64,000 bases of DNA from Pseudomonas bijieensis. Its GTDB lineage: Bacteria > Pseudomonadota > Gammaproteobacteria > Pseudomonadales > Pseudomonadaceae. Numbering within the stretch: position 1 is the first letter of the stretch; every line of letters begins with the position of its first letter. The stretch lies in contig NZ_CP048810.1 of the NCBI RefSeq assembly GCF_013347965.1, forward strand, positions 4,649,501 through 4,713,500, given 5' to 3'. The notes beneath the pieces are model-generated. The model had not been told where the DNA came from. It searched no databases and worked only from the letters and a program-made list of their open reading frames with translations. Shown piece after piece: positions 39,925 through 48,425 of this stretch. A program made the position numbers and the translations under genes.

Positions 39925-42048
39925 ATGGAATGCGCGCAACCACCGCTCGGCGAAGACAGCTCTGTCCTTTTGATTGTTGATGATTACCCTGAAAACCTGC
40001 TCAGCATGCGAGCCTTGTTGCAGCGTCAGGATTGGCAAGTCATGACCGCGTCCTCGGGGGTCGAGGCGCTTAACCTGCTGCTCGAACATGACATCGACCT
40101 GGTTCTGCTGGATGTGCAGATGCCCGACATGGACGGTTTCGAAGTGGCGCGCCTGATGCGCGGCAGCCAGCGCACGCGGCTCACGCCGATCATTTTCCTG
40201 ACCGCCAACGAACAATCCCAGGATGCGGTGATCAAGGGCTACGCCAGTGGCGCCGTGGATTACCTGTTCAAACCCTTCGATCCGCAGATCCTCAAGCCCA
40301 AGGTCCAGGCGTTGCTCGAGCACCAGCGCAATCGCCGGGCCTTGCAGCGCCTGAGCCAGGATCTCGAAGCGGCCAGGGCTTTCAACGCCTCGGTGCTGGA
40401 CAACGCCGCCGAAGGCATCCTGGTGGTGGATGAGAATGGGTGTATTCGTTTCGCCAACCCGTCGACCTGCCGCTTGCTCAATGCCACCGCCGAGCATTTG
40501 CAGGACATGCCGTTCCTGGATTTCCTGCAGAAACCGCACATCCCCGAATGGATCGATTCCGATATCCACAACGCCTACCGTCGTGGTGAAACCTGGCGTT
40601 TGCATGATGCAGTCCTGCGCACTGCACCCGGCCAACAGGTGTCGGTGGCCTTGTCTTGTGCGCCGTTGCCCTCGGAGCAGAAAGCGATGGTGGTGACACT
40701 CCAGGACATGTCCGTGGTGCGCCACTTGCATCAGCAACTCGAATACCAGGCTGTCACAGACCCGCTGACCGGATTGCTCAACCGCCGCGGGTTCTACCAG
40801 ACCGCGGAAAACCTGTTGATGCGCAGCGAGCGACTGGAGAGCAACTGGGTGCTGCTGTACCTGGACCTCGATGGCTTCAAGCGGGTCAATGACTCGCTGG
40901 GGCACGATGCCGGCGACCGGGTATTGCGCTGGGTATCGGAGCAGTTGAAGGCGTGCCTGCGGCCATTCGATATCCTGGCGCGGCTGGGCGGGGACGAGTT
41001 CACGGCGCTGCTGGACCTGGAATTTCCCGAGCAGGCGGCCAAGATCGCAGAGAAGCTTATCGAGCGAGTCGCGATCTGCCAGCAGATCGAAGGCATGGAC
41101 GTGGCTCTGGGGGCCAGCATCGGTATCGCGACGTACCCGGATTGTGGCGCCAATCTCGATGGGTTGCTGCGGGCGTCCGATATCGCCATGTACGAAGCCA
41201 AGCGTGCCGGTCGCCAGCAATACCGTTTTTACGACCACGAAATGAACGGTCGAGCCCGTTCACGGCTGATGCTCGAAGAGAGCGTGCGCTCGGCCATCGA
41301 GAATCGCGATTTCAATATGGTCTACCAGCCGCAGGTGAGTATCGTCGACGGGCGGATTCGCGGGTTCGAGGCGTTGTTGCGCTGGCAGCACCCCAGCGTC
41401 GGCGATGTTCCGCCGGGCCTGTTCCTGCCCTTGCTGGAAGAGGCGCGGTTGATCAGTCGGCTGGGCAGCTGGATTTATCATCGCAGCGCTGCCCAGCGCA
41501 AAGTCTGGGAGCGCTTGTTCGCTGACGACCTGGTGTTGGGAGTGAGCCTGAGCAGTACTCAGTTCGGCATGCCAAACCTGGTGACCGAGTTGCGCCAGGT
41601 CCTGGAGCGCCATGCCTTGAAGCCTCGACAGTTGGAGGTCGAGGTGACCGAGGACGCGCTGATGCGCAATCCCGATGAAACCCAAAAGCAATTGCGCCTG
41701 CTGCGCCATCTCGGGGTGCGCGTGGCCTTGGATGACTTCGGTTCGGGGCCTTGCTCACTGACCCATCTGCGCGACCTTGAGCTCGATACGCTCAAGCTCG
41801 ACCGGCACTTGATTGCCCGCCTGCCAGGGTCGCCCCGGGATGCCGCGTTGGCCGCCTCGGTGATCGACCTGTGTACGCAACTGGGCTTGCGGGTGATTGC
41901 CGAAGGGGTGGAAACCCACGAGCAATATCGGTGGTTGCAGGCCCATGGCTGTGAGTACGTGCAGGGGTTCCTCGTGGCGCGGCCCTTGATGGCCGAAGAC
42001 ACCAATGCCTTCGCCACACCATTCGACTGGAGCGCGGTGCAGGCCTGA
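39925..42048 (+). CDS. Response regulator with PAS, GGDEF and EAL domains
   Basis: 707 residues, cytoplasmic. REC domain: D19/D20, phosphoacceptor D63, K116 in LFKPFD. PAS-like domain ~150-270. GGDEF at 355-359, intact, with the inhibitory RxxD site at 346-349, so a diguanylate cyclase with c-di-GMP feedback is expected. EAL at 482-484 with E576, D603, D604, K624, E663 and Q680 in place, but the Asn ligand of the usual N-L-S motif is Ser541 (GVSLSSTQF), so phosphodiesterase activity is doubtful. No histidine kinase is adjacent. The ATG at 39925 is used; a GTG eight codons upstream is the alternative. Confidence 0.93.
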   Translation: MECAQPPLGEDSSVLLIVDDYPENLLSMRALLQRQDWQVMTASSGVEALNLLLEHDIDLVLLDVQMPDMDGFEVARLMRGSQRTRLTPIIFLTANEQSQDAVIKGYASGAVDYLFKPFDPQILKPKVQALLEHQRNRRALQRLSQDLEAARAFNASVLDNAAEGILVVDENGCIRFANPSTCRLLNATAEHLQDMPFLDFLQKPHIPEWIDSDIHNAYRRGETWRLHDAVLRTAPGQQVSVALSCAPLPSEQKAMVVTLQDMSVVRHLHQQLEYQAVTDPLTGLLNRRGFYQTAENLLMRSERLESNWVLLYLDLDGFKRVNDSLGHDAGDRVLRWVSEQLKACLRPFDILARLGGDEFTALLDLEFPEQAAKIAEKLIERVAICQQIEGMDVALGASIGIATYPDCGANLDGLLRASDIAMYEAKRAGRQQYRFYDHEMNGRARSRLMLEESVRSAIENRDFNMVYQPQVSIVDGRIRGFEALLRWQHPSVGDVPPGLFLPLLEEARLISRLGSWIYHRSAAQRKVWERLFADDLVLGVSLSSTQFGMPNLVTELRQVLERHALKPRQLEVEVTEDALMRNPDETQKQLRLLRHLGVRVALDDFGSGPCSLTHLRDLELDTLKLDRHLIARLPGSPRDAALAASVIDLCTQLGLRVIAEGVETHEQYRWLQAHGCEYVQGFLVARPLMAEDTNAFATPFDWSAVQA

Positions 42049-42090
42049 ATTCGCTACACTGGCGGCCTCTTGTGACAGTGTTGCCTCTTG

Positions 42091-42594
42091 ATGACCGCGC
42101 TCAAATACCTCCAGGCCTATCCCGCCGCCCTGCAAGCCCAAGTGCAGCAATTGATCGCCCAGGACCGTCTGGGCGATTACTTGCAACAGCGCTATCCCGG
42201 GCGGCATCCGATCCAGAGCGACAAGGCTCTGTACGGTTACGCGCTGGATCTCAAGCAGCAATACCTGCGTAACGCGCCAGCCATCGACAAGGTGCTGTTC
42301 GACAATCGCCTGGACCTGACCCACCGCGCCCTCGGCCTGCACACGGCGGTGTCGCGGGTGCAGGGCGGCAAGCTAAAGGCCAAGAAGGAAATCCGCATCG
42401 CTGCGCTGTTCAAGGACGCGGCGCCCGAGTTCCTGAACATGATCGTGGTGCACGAACTGGCGCACTTCAAGGAGTCGGACCACAACAAGGCGTTCTACCA
42501 ACTCTGCGAGCACATGCTGCCGGGCTATCACCAGTTGGAATTCGACCTGCGGGTGTACCTGACCTGGCGGGACCTGCAACCCCACAAGGAATGA
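42091..42594 (+). CDS. YgjP-like zinc metallopeptidase
   Basis: 167 residues. VVHELAHFKESDHNKAFYQL holds the HExxH zinc site followed by an S/K-D-H third ligand, the arrangement of the YgjP/WLM-type DUF45 peptidases. KKEIRIAALFKDAAPEFLN fits the same family. Function in the cell is not established. The start at 42091 is an ATG; the TTG just before it is not needed. The next ORF begins four bases after the stop. Confidence 0.87.
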   Translation: MTALKYLQAYPAALQAQVQQLIAQDRLGDYLQQRYPGRHPIQSDKALYGYALDLKQQYLRNAPAIDKVLFDNRLDLTHRALGLHTAVSRVQGGKLKAKKEIRIAALFKDAAPEFLNMIVVHELAHFKESDHNKAFYQLCEHMLPGYHQLEFDLRVYLTWRDLQPHKE

Positions 42595-42598
42595 CCCG

Positions 42599-42895
42599 AT
42601 GGACGTCAGCAAGACCAAGACCAGCTTCTACCGTCGTTTGTATGTGGCGTACCTGATCGACAGCGGCGTGGCCAGCAACATCCCGGCCCTCACCGAAGCC
42701 ACCGGCATGCCACGGCGCACCGCCCAGGACACCGTCGCCGCGCTGGCTGACCTGGATATCATTTGTGAGTTCGAGCAGGAGCAGGGCGCACGCAATCATG
42801 CCGGGCGTTATCGGATTCGCGATTGGGGGGCGATCGATCGGGGGTGGATCGAGGGGAATCTGCAGCGGATCAAGGCGGTGCTGGAGTATCCCTGA
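42599..42895 (+). CDS. Small winged-helix DNA-binding protein
   Basis: 98 residues. MDVSKTKTSFYRRLYVAYLI, then ALTEATGMPRRTAQDTVAAL, which is a helix-turn-helix, and a wing-like segment (FEQEQGARNHAGRYRIRDWG). It starts four bases after the YgjP-like gene, suggesting translational coupling. Target genes unknown. Its Shine-Dalgarno (CAAGGA) lies inside the end of the preceding gene. Confidence 0.8.
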   Translation: MDVSKTKTSFYRRLYVAYLIDSGVASNIPALTEATGMPRRTAQDTVAALADLDIICEFEQEQGARNHAGRYRIRDWGAIDRGWIEGNLQRIKAVLEYP

Positions 42896-42916
42896 GTTAT
42901 GTCGGTGTGGGCCCCT

Positions 42917-43008
42917 TCGCGAGCAGGCTCGCTCCCACATTTTATTCATCTTCGTGAACAGATTTTGTGTTCACTGAAGATCCACTGTGGGAGCGAGCCT
43001 GCTCGCGA
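42917..43008. repeat. REP pair
   Basis: tcgcgagcaggctcgctccc at the left, tgtgggagcgagcctgctcg at the right. Confidence 0.9.
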
Positions 43009-43016
43009 AAGCATTC

Positions 43017-43469
43017 TCAGGGCCGATGCATACCGATGTGTGGAATCCCATCCTCCAGATATTCCACACCCACCACCTCAAACCCATACCGCCCGTAGTA
43101 CCCCTGCAAATGCGCCTGGGCCGACAATGAGATCGACGTGCCGGGCCAATGTTTCTCGGCCTGCTTCAGCGCTTCTTCCATCAGTGTGTGGCCTAGTCCC
43201 TGGCCGCGCGCTTGCGGTGCGATGATTACCCGTCCGATCACCACGTCACTGTTCTGCGAGTGCGGATCGAGCAAACGCAGGTAGGCCACCAGGTGGTTGT
43301 CCTGCCAGGCCATCAGATGGCAGGTGTCGCCTTCCAGGTCCAGGCCGTCGACGTCCGGGTAGGCGCAGTTCTGTTCGACGACAAACACCTCGGCACGCAG
43401 TTTGAGGATGGCGTACAGCTGTTCCTTGCTCAGGTCACTGTGATGTTTGCAGACCCATTCGATATCCAT
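43017..43469 (-). CDS. elaA: GNAT acetyltransferase, ElaA family
   Basis: 150 residues. LYAILKLRAEVFVVEQNCAY is the ElaA N-terminal signature; RVIIAPQARGQGLGHTLMEE is the acetyl-CoA binding loop (Q/R-x-x-G-x-G/A). The acceptor is unknown. AGGAA precedes the ATG at 43469; the upstream in-frame extension of 32 residues is not conserved. Confidence 0.92.
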   Translation of the reverse strand: MDIEWVCKHHSDLSKEQLYAILKLRAEVFVVEQNCAYPDVDGLDLEGDTCHLMAWQDNHLVAYLRLLDPHSQNSDVVIGRVIIAPQARGQGLGHTLMEEALKQAEKHWPGTSISLSAQAHLQGYYGRYGFEVVGVEYLEDGIPHIGMHRP

Positions 43470-43729
43470 TTTGGAATTTCCTGAAGAACCTGATGCCGAT
43501 ATTAAGCGTGCTTTGCCCGGAAGTCTCTTTCCTCGGGTGGCTGGAAAATCTGTGACAAAGACCAAAATGCCATCATTCCCCTGTCGCGGCGTTGTCTTCT
43601 TTGTGTAATCTTCGTGACAGCGCTGCGTAGCGGTTGCAATGAGCTAATGTTAGGACCGGATGTCTGAGGATGTCCGTTGGGTTTCGGCTAAAAACAAACC
43701 GGGCTTTGAACCCGTCAAGGATGTTTGGC

Positions 43730-44467
43730 ATGCCGCGATTGCATCGAGCTCTTGCATTGATCGGGTTGCTGTTGCTGAGCTACGAGGCTTGCGCGCAAAA
43801 GCTGCGTCTGGTCGCCGATGCCTGGCCACCCTTTACCGATTCCACGCTGGTCAATGGCGGCCTGGCGACTGATATCGTCGCCACGGCCCTGGCGCGGGCC
43901 GGCTATGCCACGGACTTCGAACAGGTGCCCTGGGCCCGGGCGATGCTGGGTATCAGCGAGGGCCGCTATGACGTGCTGGTCAACGCCTGGTACAGCGAGG
44001 AGCGCACTCAAATCGGCCAGTTCTCGGCCGAATACCTGCTCAACCGCGTGCGCTTCATCAAGCGCAAGGACGAATCGATCCAGTTCGACAGCCTGCAACA
44101 GCTGCACGCCTATCCCATCGCCGTGGTCCGCGGTTATGCCTATTCCAAGGACTTCGACGAAGACCCGCAAATGCAGAAAGTTCCTGTGCACAACTTCGCG
44201 ATGGCGGTGCGCATGCTGGCGGCCGACCGCGTGAAGTTGACCCTGGAGGACGAATACGTCGCGCGCTATTACCTGGCCCGCGAATCGGCCAAGGTGCGTA
44301 GCGCCGTGGAATTCCTGCCCAAGCCATTGAGTGAAAACAGCCTGCACATCCTGGTCAGCCTGAAGAGCCCGGAGCATGAGCAGATCGTGGCCGGGTTTGA
44401 CCGGGAGATCGCGGCGATGAAGGCGGATGGGAGTTATGCGCGGTTGTTGAAGGCACATGGGATGTAG
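43730..44467 (+). CDS. Periplasmic substrate-binding protein (SBP_bac_3), solitary
   Basis: 245 residues. The signal peptide MPRLHRALALIGLLLLSYEA ends CAQ, then KLRLVADAWPPFTDSTLVNG starts the type 3 binding fold (FEQVPWARAMLGISEGRYD further in). AAGGA lies eight bases before the ATG at 43730, whereas the ATG nine bases upstream overlaps that site. No ABC partner is nearby. Probably binds an amino acid or similar small ligand; which one is unknown. Confidence 0.83.
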   Translation: MPRLHRALALIGLLLLSYEACAQKLRLVADAWPPFTDSTLVNGGLATDIVATALARAGYATDFEQVPWARAMLGISEGRYDVLVNAWYSEERTQIGQFSAEYLLNRVRFIKRKDESIQFDSLQQLHAYPIAVVRGYAYSKDFDEDPQMQKVPVHNFAMAVRMLAADRVKLTLEDEYVARYYLARESAKVRSAVEFLPKPLSENSLHILVSLKSPEHEQIVAGFDREIAAMKADGSYARLLKAHGM

Positions 44468-44482
44468 GGCCTGAGCCGCCCC

Positions 44483-44574
44483 TATCGCGAGCAGGCGCGC
44501 CCCCACATGGACCTGCTGTAACACAAGGTCTATGTACGCCAACAATCCACTGTGGGAGCGAGCCTGCTCGCGAT
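44483..44574. repeat. REP pair, left unit degenerate
   Basis: tatcgcgagcaggcgcgccc at the left (mismatched) and tgtgggagcgagcctgctcg at the right. Confidence 0.87.
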
Positions 44575-44599
44575 GAGGCCCGCCTAACCGCCACAAGCC

Positions 44600-46783
44600 T
44601 CAAGCCTCGCTGGTGTCCTTGACCAAATGCGCCGCTAAGGTCCGCAATGGACCGAGTTGCCGACAGATCAACCCCAATTGCGTCTGCACCAAGCGCTGGC
44701 CTTCGTCGATTTCATCGGGCATCTGCTCAAGCTCATTGGCCAGGGCTTCCTCCTCGTCGCTTTGCACGACTATCGGCGTTTTACTCGCCAGGCCCTGGGC
44801 AATTTCGTCGATGCTTGCCGCCAGTTTCACCCCCGCACCGTCGATCAGTTGCTCGCGTACCTGCGCCGGCAGTTCGGTGCCCCGGTGAGCACCCAGGCCG
44901 GACAGGTAACTGAGCAGCGTGTGGGACAGCACCAGGAAGCGGAACCCCACATCGGCTTCCTTACGGAAATGCCCCGGCTCCATGAGCATGTTCGCCAACG
45001 TGGTGGACAGCGCGGCGTCGGCGTTGTGGGCGTTGCGCCGGGCCAGGCGGTAGGCCAGGTCGTCGCTTTTGCCGGCGGCGTATTGCTGCATGATCTGGCG
45101 CAGGTAAATGCTGTTGCAGGTCAGCGTGTTGGCCAACACCTTGTTCAGCCGCCGACCTTGCCAGTCGGGCAGGAACAGGAACACCGCAAGCCCGGCGATC
45201 AGGCTGCCGAGCAGGGTATCGAACAACCGCGGCAGCAGCAGCCCGTAGCCGTCGCCCACCTGGTTGAAGCAGAACAGCACCATGATGGTGATCCCGGCAG
45301 TTGCCAGGGTGTAGCGGGTCGTGCGGTTGGTAAAGAACACCACCCCGGCGGCAATGGCGAAGCTCGATTGCACCAGTGGGTTGGGAAACAGATCGAACAA
45401 CGCCCAGGCCACCGTCAGGCCGATGGCCGTACCGATGATCCGTTGGCCGAGCTTGCGCCGGGTGGCACCGTAGTTGGGTTGGCACACGAACAGCGTGGTG
45501 AGGATGATCCAATAGCCCTGGGACGGGTGGATCATGTGCACCACGGCGTAACCCACGCTTAGAGCCAGGGGCAAGCGCAGGGCATGGCGGAACAGCAGCG
45601 AGGTGGGCGTGAGCTGAGTGCGCAAACGCAGCCAGACATCCTTGAGGCTGCGCGGCGAGCGGTCGAGCAGGCTGCTGTCGGTGGCGTCGGCCAGGGCGTC
45701 GGGGTTGCTCGCGTCGCTGAGCAGGCGGTCCATGGTGGCAAGGTTCACCGACAGTGCCCGCAACGAACGCAACAAGCCGCGCCAGGCCGGGTTGCTCTGG
45801 ATGCGCAGGTGTTCGAGGGAAGCGTGCAGGTCGTTGAGCGCCTCGGCGAAGGTGTCGTCGTAGACGAACGGCTGGCGTAGCTGGATCGACTCGGCCAACG
45901 CCTGGCAGGCCTTGCCTTGCTGGCGCAGCAGGCGCTGGCAGCGAAACAGCACGTCACTGTGGAAGAAGGCCTCGGCCAGGGCATTGTAGGGGTAGTGCGA
46001 AGAGCTGGCGCGTTCGTGGATGTCCTGGGCCAGGAAGTACAGCTTCAGGTAGCGGCTGACTTTCGACCCGGGCCGGCCGTTGCCTACGCGGTGCAGGATG
46101 ATTTCCTTGGCGCTGTTGAGTGCCGCGACCACCCGGCCGTTTTGCTGGGCCAGCTCCAGGCGTCGGGCTTCGATGTCCAGTTGGCGGATCGGCTCCAGGA
46201 GCGACGATTTGAGTTTCAAATAGCGCCCCAGCTCACGAAACAGCCGCGCCAGGCTTTGTTGCACCGGTTGGTTGGAAAACAATGCCTGCCACAATACCGA
46301 CAGCAAGCCGTACCACGCGGCACCGGCGACCAGCAGCAGGGGTTCATGCCAGAAGTCGGTGACCGCGCCACCGCGCTGGTCCACGCCGATCATGGTGTAG
46401 ACCGAAAGAATCAACGTGGCCGAAGCGATGGCGCCATAGCGCTCACCCAGGGCGCCGAGCATGGTCAGGCCAAAGGCCGCCAGGGCCAAGGCGATGATGA
46501 ACAGGACGGGGTAGGGGAACAGCAACTCCACCGACAGCGCCGCGACGGTGAAACACACCAGGGTCACGGCCAGCGCGTTGAGGCGGCCCTGCCAACCGTC
46601 GTCGGTCTCGGCCAGGGCGCTGGCGATGATGCCCAGGAACAGGGGGATCAGCAATGCCATCTCATCGAGATACCAGCACAGCCCCATGCTGCCGGTCAGG
46701 GCGATGAACACCCGCACGCTATAACTGAACTTATCCAACGCCCAAAGGCGACGCAAAGACTGGCTAAACGAGTTCGATGACAT
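44600..46783 (-). CDS. yccS: YccS-type inner-membrane protein (FUSC superfamily)
   Basis: 727 residues. Two membrane blocks of about five helices each (residues ~20-170 and ~395-520) are separated by a long cytoplasmic helical region. FSYSVRVFIALTGSMGLCWY and IHPSQGYWIILTTLFVCQPN, then GATRRKLGQRIIGTAIGLTV, are the YccS/YhfK signatures. Relatives include fusaric-acid-resistance exporters, but the substrate of YccS proteins is unknown. The start at 46783 (MSSNSFSQSLRRLW) is preferred on family length; the Shine-Dalgarno is weak. Confidence 0.9.
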   Translation of the reverse strand: MSSNSFSQSLRRLWALDKFSYSVRVFIALTGSMGLCWYLDEMALLIPLFLGIIASALAETDDGWQGRLNALAVTLVCFTVAALSVELLFPYPVLFIIALALAAFGLTMLGALGERYGAIASATLILSVYTMIGVDQRGGAVTDFWHEPLLLVAGAAWYGLLSVLWQALFSNQPVQQSLARLFRELGRYLKLKSSLLEPIRQLDIEARRLELAQQNGRVVAALNSAKEIILHRVGNGRPGSKVSRYLKLYFLAQDIHERASSSHYPYNALAEAFFHSDVLFRCQRLLRQQGKACQALAESIQLRQPFVYDDTFAEALNDLHASLEHLRIQSNPAWRGLLRSLRALSVNLATMDRLLSDASNPDALADATDSSLLDRSPRSLKDVWLRLRTQLTPTSLLFRHALRLPLALSVGYAVVHMIHPSQGYWIILTTLFVCQPNYGATRRKLGQRIIGTAIGLTVAWALFDLFPNPLVQSSFAIAAGVVFFTNRTTRYTLATAGITIMVLFCFNQVGDGYGLLLPRLFDTLLGSLIAGLAVFLFLPDWQGRRLNKVLANTLTCNSIYLRQIMQQYAAGKSDDLAYRLARRNAHNADAALSTTLANMLMEPGHFRKEADVGFRFLVLSHTLLSYLSGLGAHRGTELPAQVREQLIDGAGVKLAASIDEIAQGLASKTPIVVQSDEEEALANELEQMPDEIDEGQRLVQTQLGLICRQLGPLRTLAAHLVKDTSEA

Positions 46784-46903
46784 GAAGTGCACGGGCCTGA
46801 CGGGCAATGACGCTAAATTGAGGCAGTAATGACGCCGACGCAATGGCGGCGATCACATCTGACAGCAAAAAGTGTTCCGGGGGACACCTGAGGCCACTTT
46901 ATC

Positions 46904-47034
46904 TGTGGCGAGGGAGCTTGCTCCCGCTGGGCTGCGAAGCAGCCCCTTTGGTCTACGCGCGCTCTTTCAGATAGAGCACGGTGCCTGTTTTGCGACTGCT
47001 GCGCAGTCGAGCGGGAGCAAGCTCCCTCGCCACA
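46904..47034. repeat. REP pair, GGCGAGGGAGC family
   Basis: tgtggcgagggagcttgctc at the left, gcgggagcaagctccctcgc at the right. Confidence 0.88.
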
Positions 47035-47059
47035 AAAGCAGGCTCAGCATCGATTGGGC

Positions 47060-48238
47060 TCAGACGTATTGCGCGGCAGCGTACCCCGACGCCCAGGCCC
47101 ACTGGAAGTTGAACCCGCCCAGGTGCCCGGTGACGTCCAGCACTTCGCCAATGAAATACAGCCCGGGGCTTTTCAGTGATTCCATGGTCTTGGACGAGAC
47201 TTCCCGAGTGTCGACGCCGCCCAGGGTGACTTCGGCGGTGCGGTAGCCTTCGGTGCCGGCGGGGACGAGGTTCCAACATGCCAGTTTCTCGGCGATGTCC
47301 GCCAGTTCCGCGTGGGTGTATTGCTTCATGGGTTTGGAGACGAACCAGGTGTCGGCCAACAGGTTGGCCATTTTCTTGGTGAACAGCTCGCCCAGCAGGG
47401 TTTTCAGTTCGCTGTTGGGGCGTTCGGCCTGTTGCTGTTGCAGCCATTGCGGAACGTCGTGGTCAGGCAGCAGGTTGATCTGCACCGTGTCCCCCGGCTC
47501 CCAGAACGAGGAAATCTGCAGGATCGCCGGACCGCTCAGGCCGCGATGGGTGAACAGGATGTTCTCGCGAAAGCTCTGGTCGTTGCAGCTCACCAGGCAA
47601 TCCACCGACGTCCCTGACAGCTCGGTGCACAGCGCCTTGAGCTGGTCGGTGATGGTGAACGGCACCAGCCCGGCACGGGTCGGCAGCAGTTGGTGACCGA
47701 ACTGCTTGGCCACCTGGTAACCGAAACCGGTCGCCCCCAGGGTCGGGATCGACAGCCCGCCCGTGGCGATCACCAGGGATTGGCAGGCGATGGTGTCGAG
47801 GGTGGTTTGCAGCAGGTAGCCGCCGTCGGTTTTTTCGATCTGCGTGATCGAGGTGTCCAGGTGCAGGTTGACGCCCGCCTGGTCGCATTCATCGAGCAGC
47901 AGGCCGAGGATGTCGCTGGACTTGTTATCGCAGAACAACTGGCCGAGTTTTTTCTCGTGATAGGGCACGCCGTGCTTGGCCACCAGGGCAATGAAGTCCC
48001 ATTGGGTGTAGCGGGCCAGGGCCGACTTGCAGAAGTGCGGGTTCTGCGAGAGGAAATTGCCCGGCTCGGTGTACATGTTGGTGAAATTGCAGCGTCCACC
48101 GCCCGACATGAGGATTTTCTTGCCAGCCTTGTTGGCGTGGTCCAGCAACATCACCTGCCGCCCGCGCGCGGCGGCGGTCAGCGCGCACATCAACCCCGCG
48201 GCGCCAGCGCCAATGATCACGACTTCGGTAGAGCGCAA
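47060..48238 (-). CDS. HI0933/YhiN-family FAD flavoprotein
   Basis: 392 residues. The Rossmann motif VVIIGAGAAGLMCALTAAAR starts at residue 6. GKKILMSGGGRCNFTN near residue 42 is the family signature, LVIATGGLSIPTLGATGFGY the second dinucleotide motif, and GLYFIGEVLDVTGHLGGFNF the C-terminal FAD segment. Relatives include BaiN. The substrate is unknown. Confidence 0.92.
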   Translation of the reverse strand: MRSTEVVIIGAGAAGLMCALTAAARGRQVMLLDHANKAGKKILMSGGGRCNFTNMYTEPGNFLSQNPHFCKSALARYTQWDFIALVAKHGVPYHEKKLGQLFCDNKSSDILGLLLDECDQAGVNLHLDTSITQIEKTDGGYLLQTTLDTIACQSLVIATGGLSIPTLGATGFGYQVAKQFGHQLLPTRAGLVPFTITDQLKALCTELSGTSVDCLVSCNDQSFRENILFTHRGLSGPAILQISSFWEPGDTVQINLLPDHDVPQWLQQQQAERPNSELKTLLGELFTKKMANLLADTWFVSKPMKQYTHAELADIAEKLACWNLVPAGTEGYRTAEVTLGGVDTREVSSKTMESLKSPGLYFIGEVLDVTGHLGGFNFQWAWASGYAAAQYV

Positions 48239-48279
48239 AACGGTGTCCTCTCACAAATTCTAATTTCACCGAAAACCAC

Positions 48280-48397
48280 TGTGGGAGCGGGCTGTGTGGG
48301 AGCAAAGCTTGCTCGCGATCCAGGCGCTGGAGTCCTCAAGAGACCGCGGCGTTTTCATCGCGGGCAAGCCTTGCTCCCACACAGCTCGCTCCCACAG
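48280..48397. repeat. Nested REP arrangement
   Basis: A gtgggagcgggctg...cagctcgctcccacag pair encloses a second pair of the other subfamily (gtgggagcaaagcttgctcg and gcgggcaagccttgctccca). It appears as one REP pair inserted into another. Confidence 0.8.
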
Positions 48398-48425
48398 TTT
48401 GATCTCTGTTTGTCAGGCGATTGGA

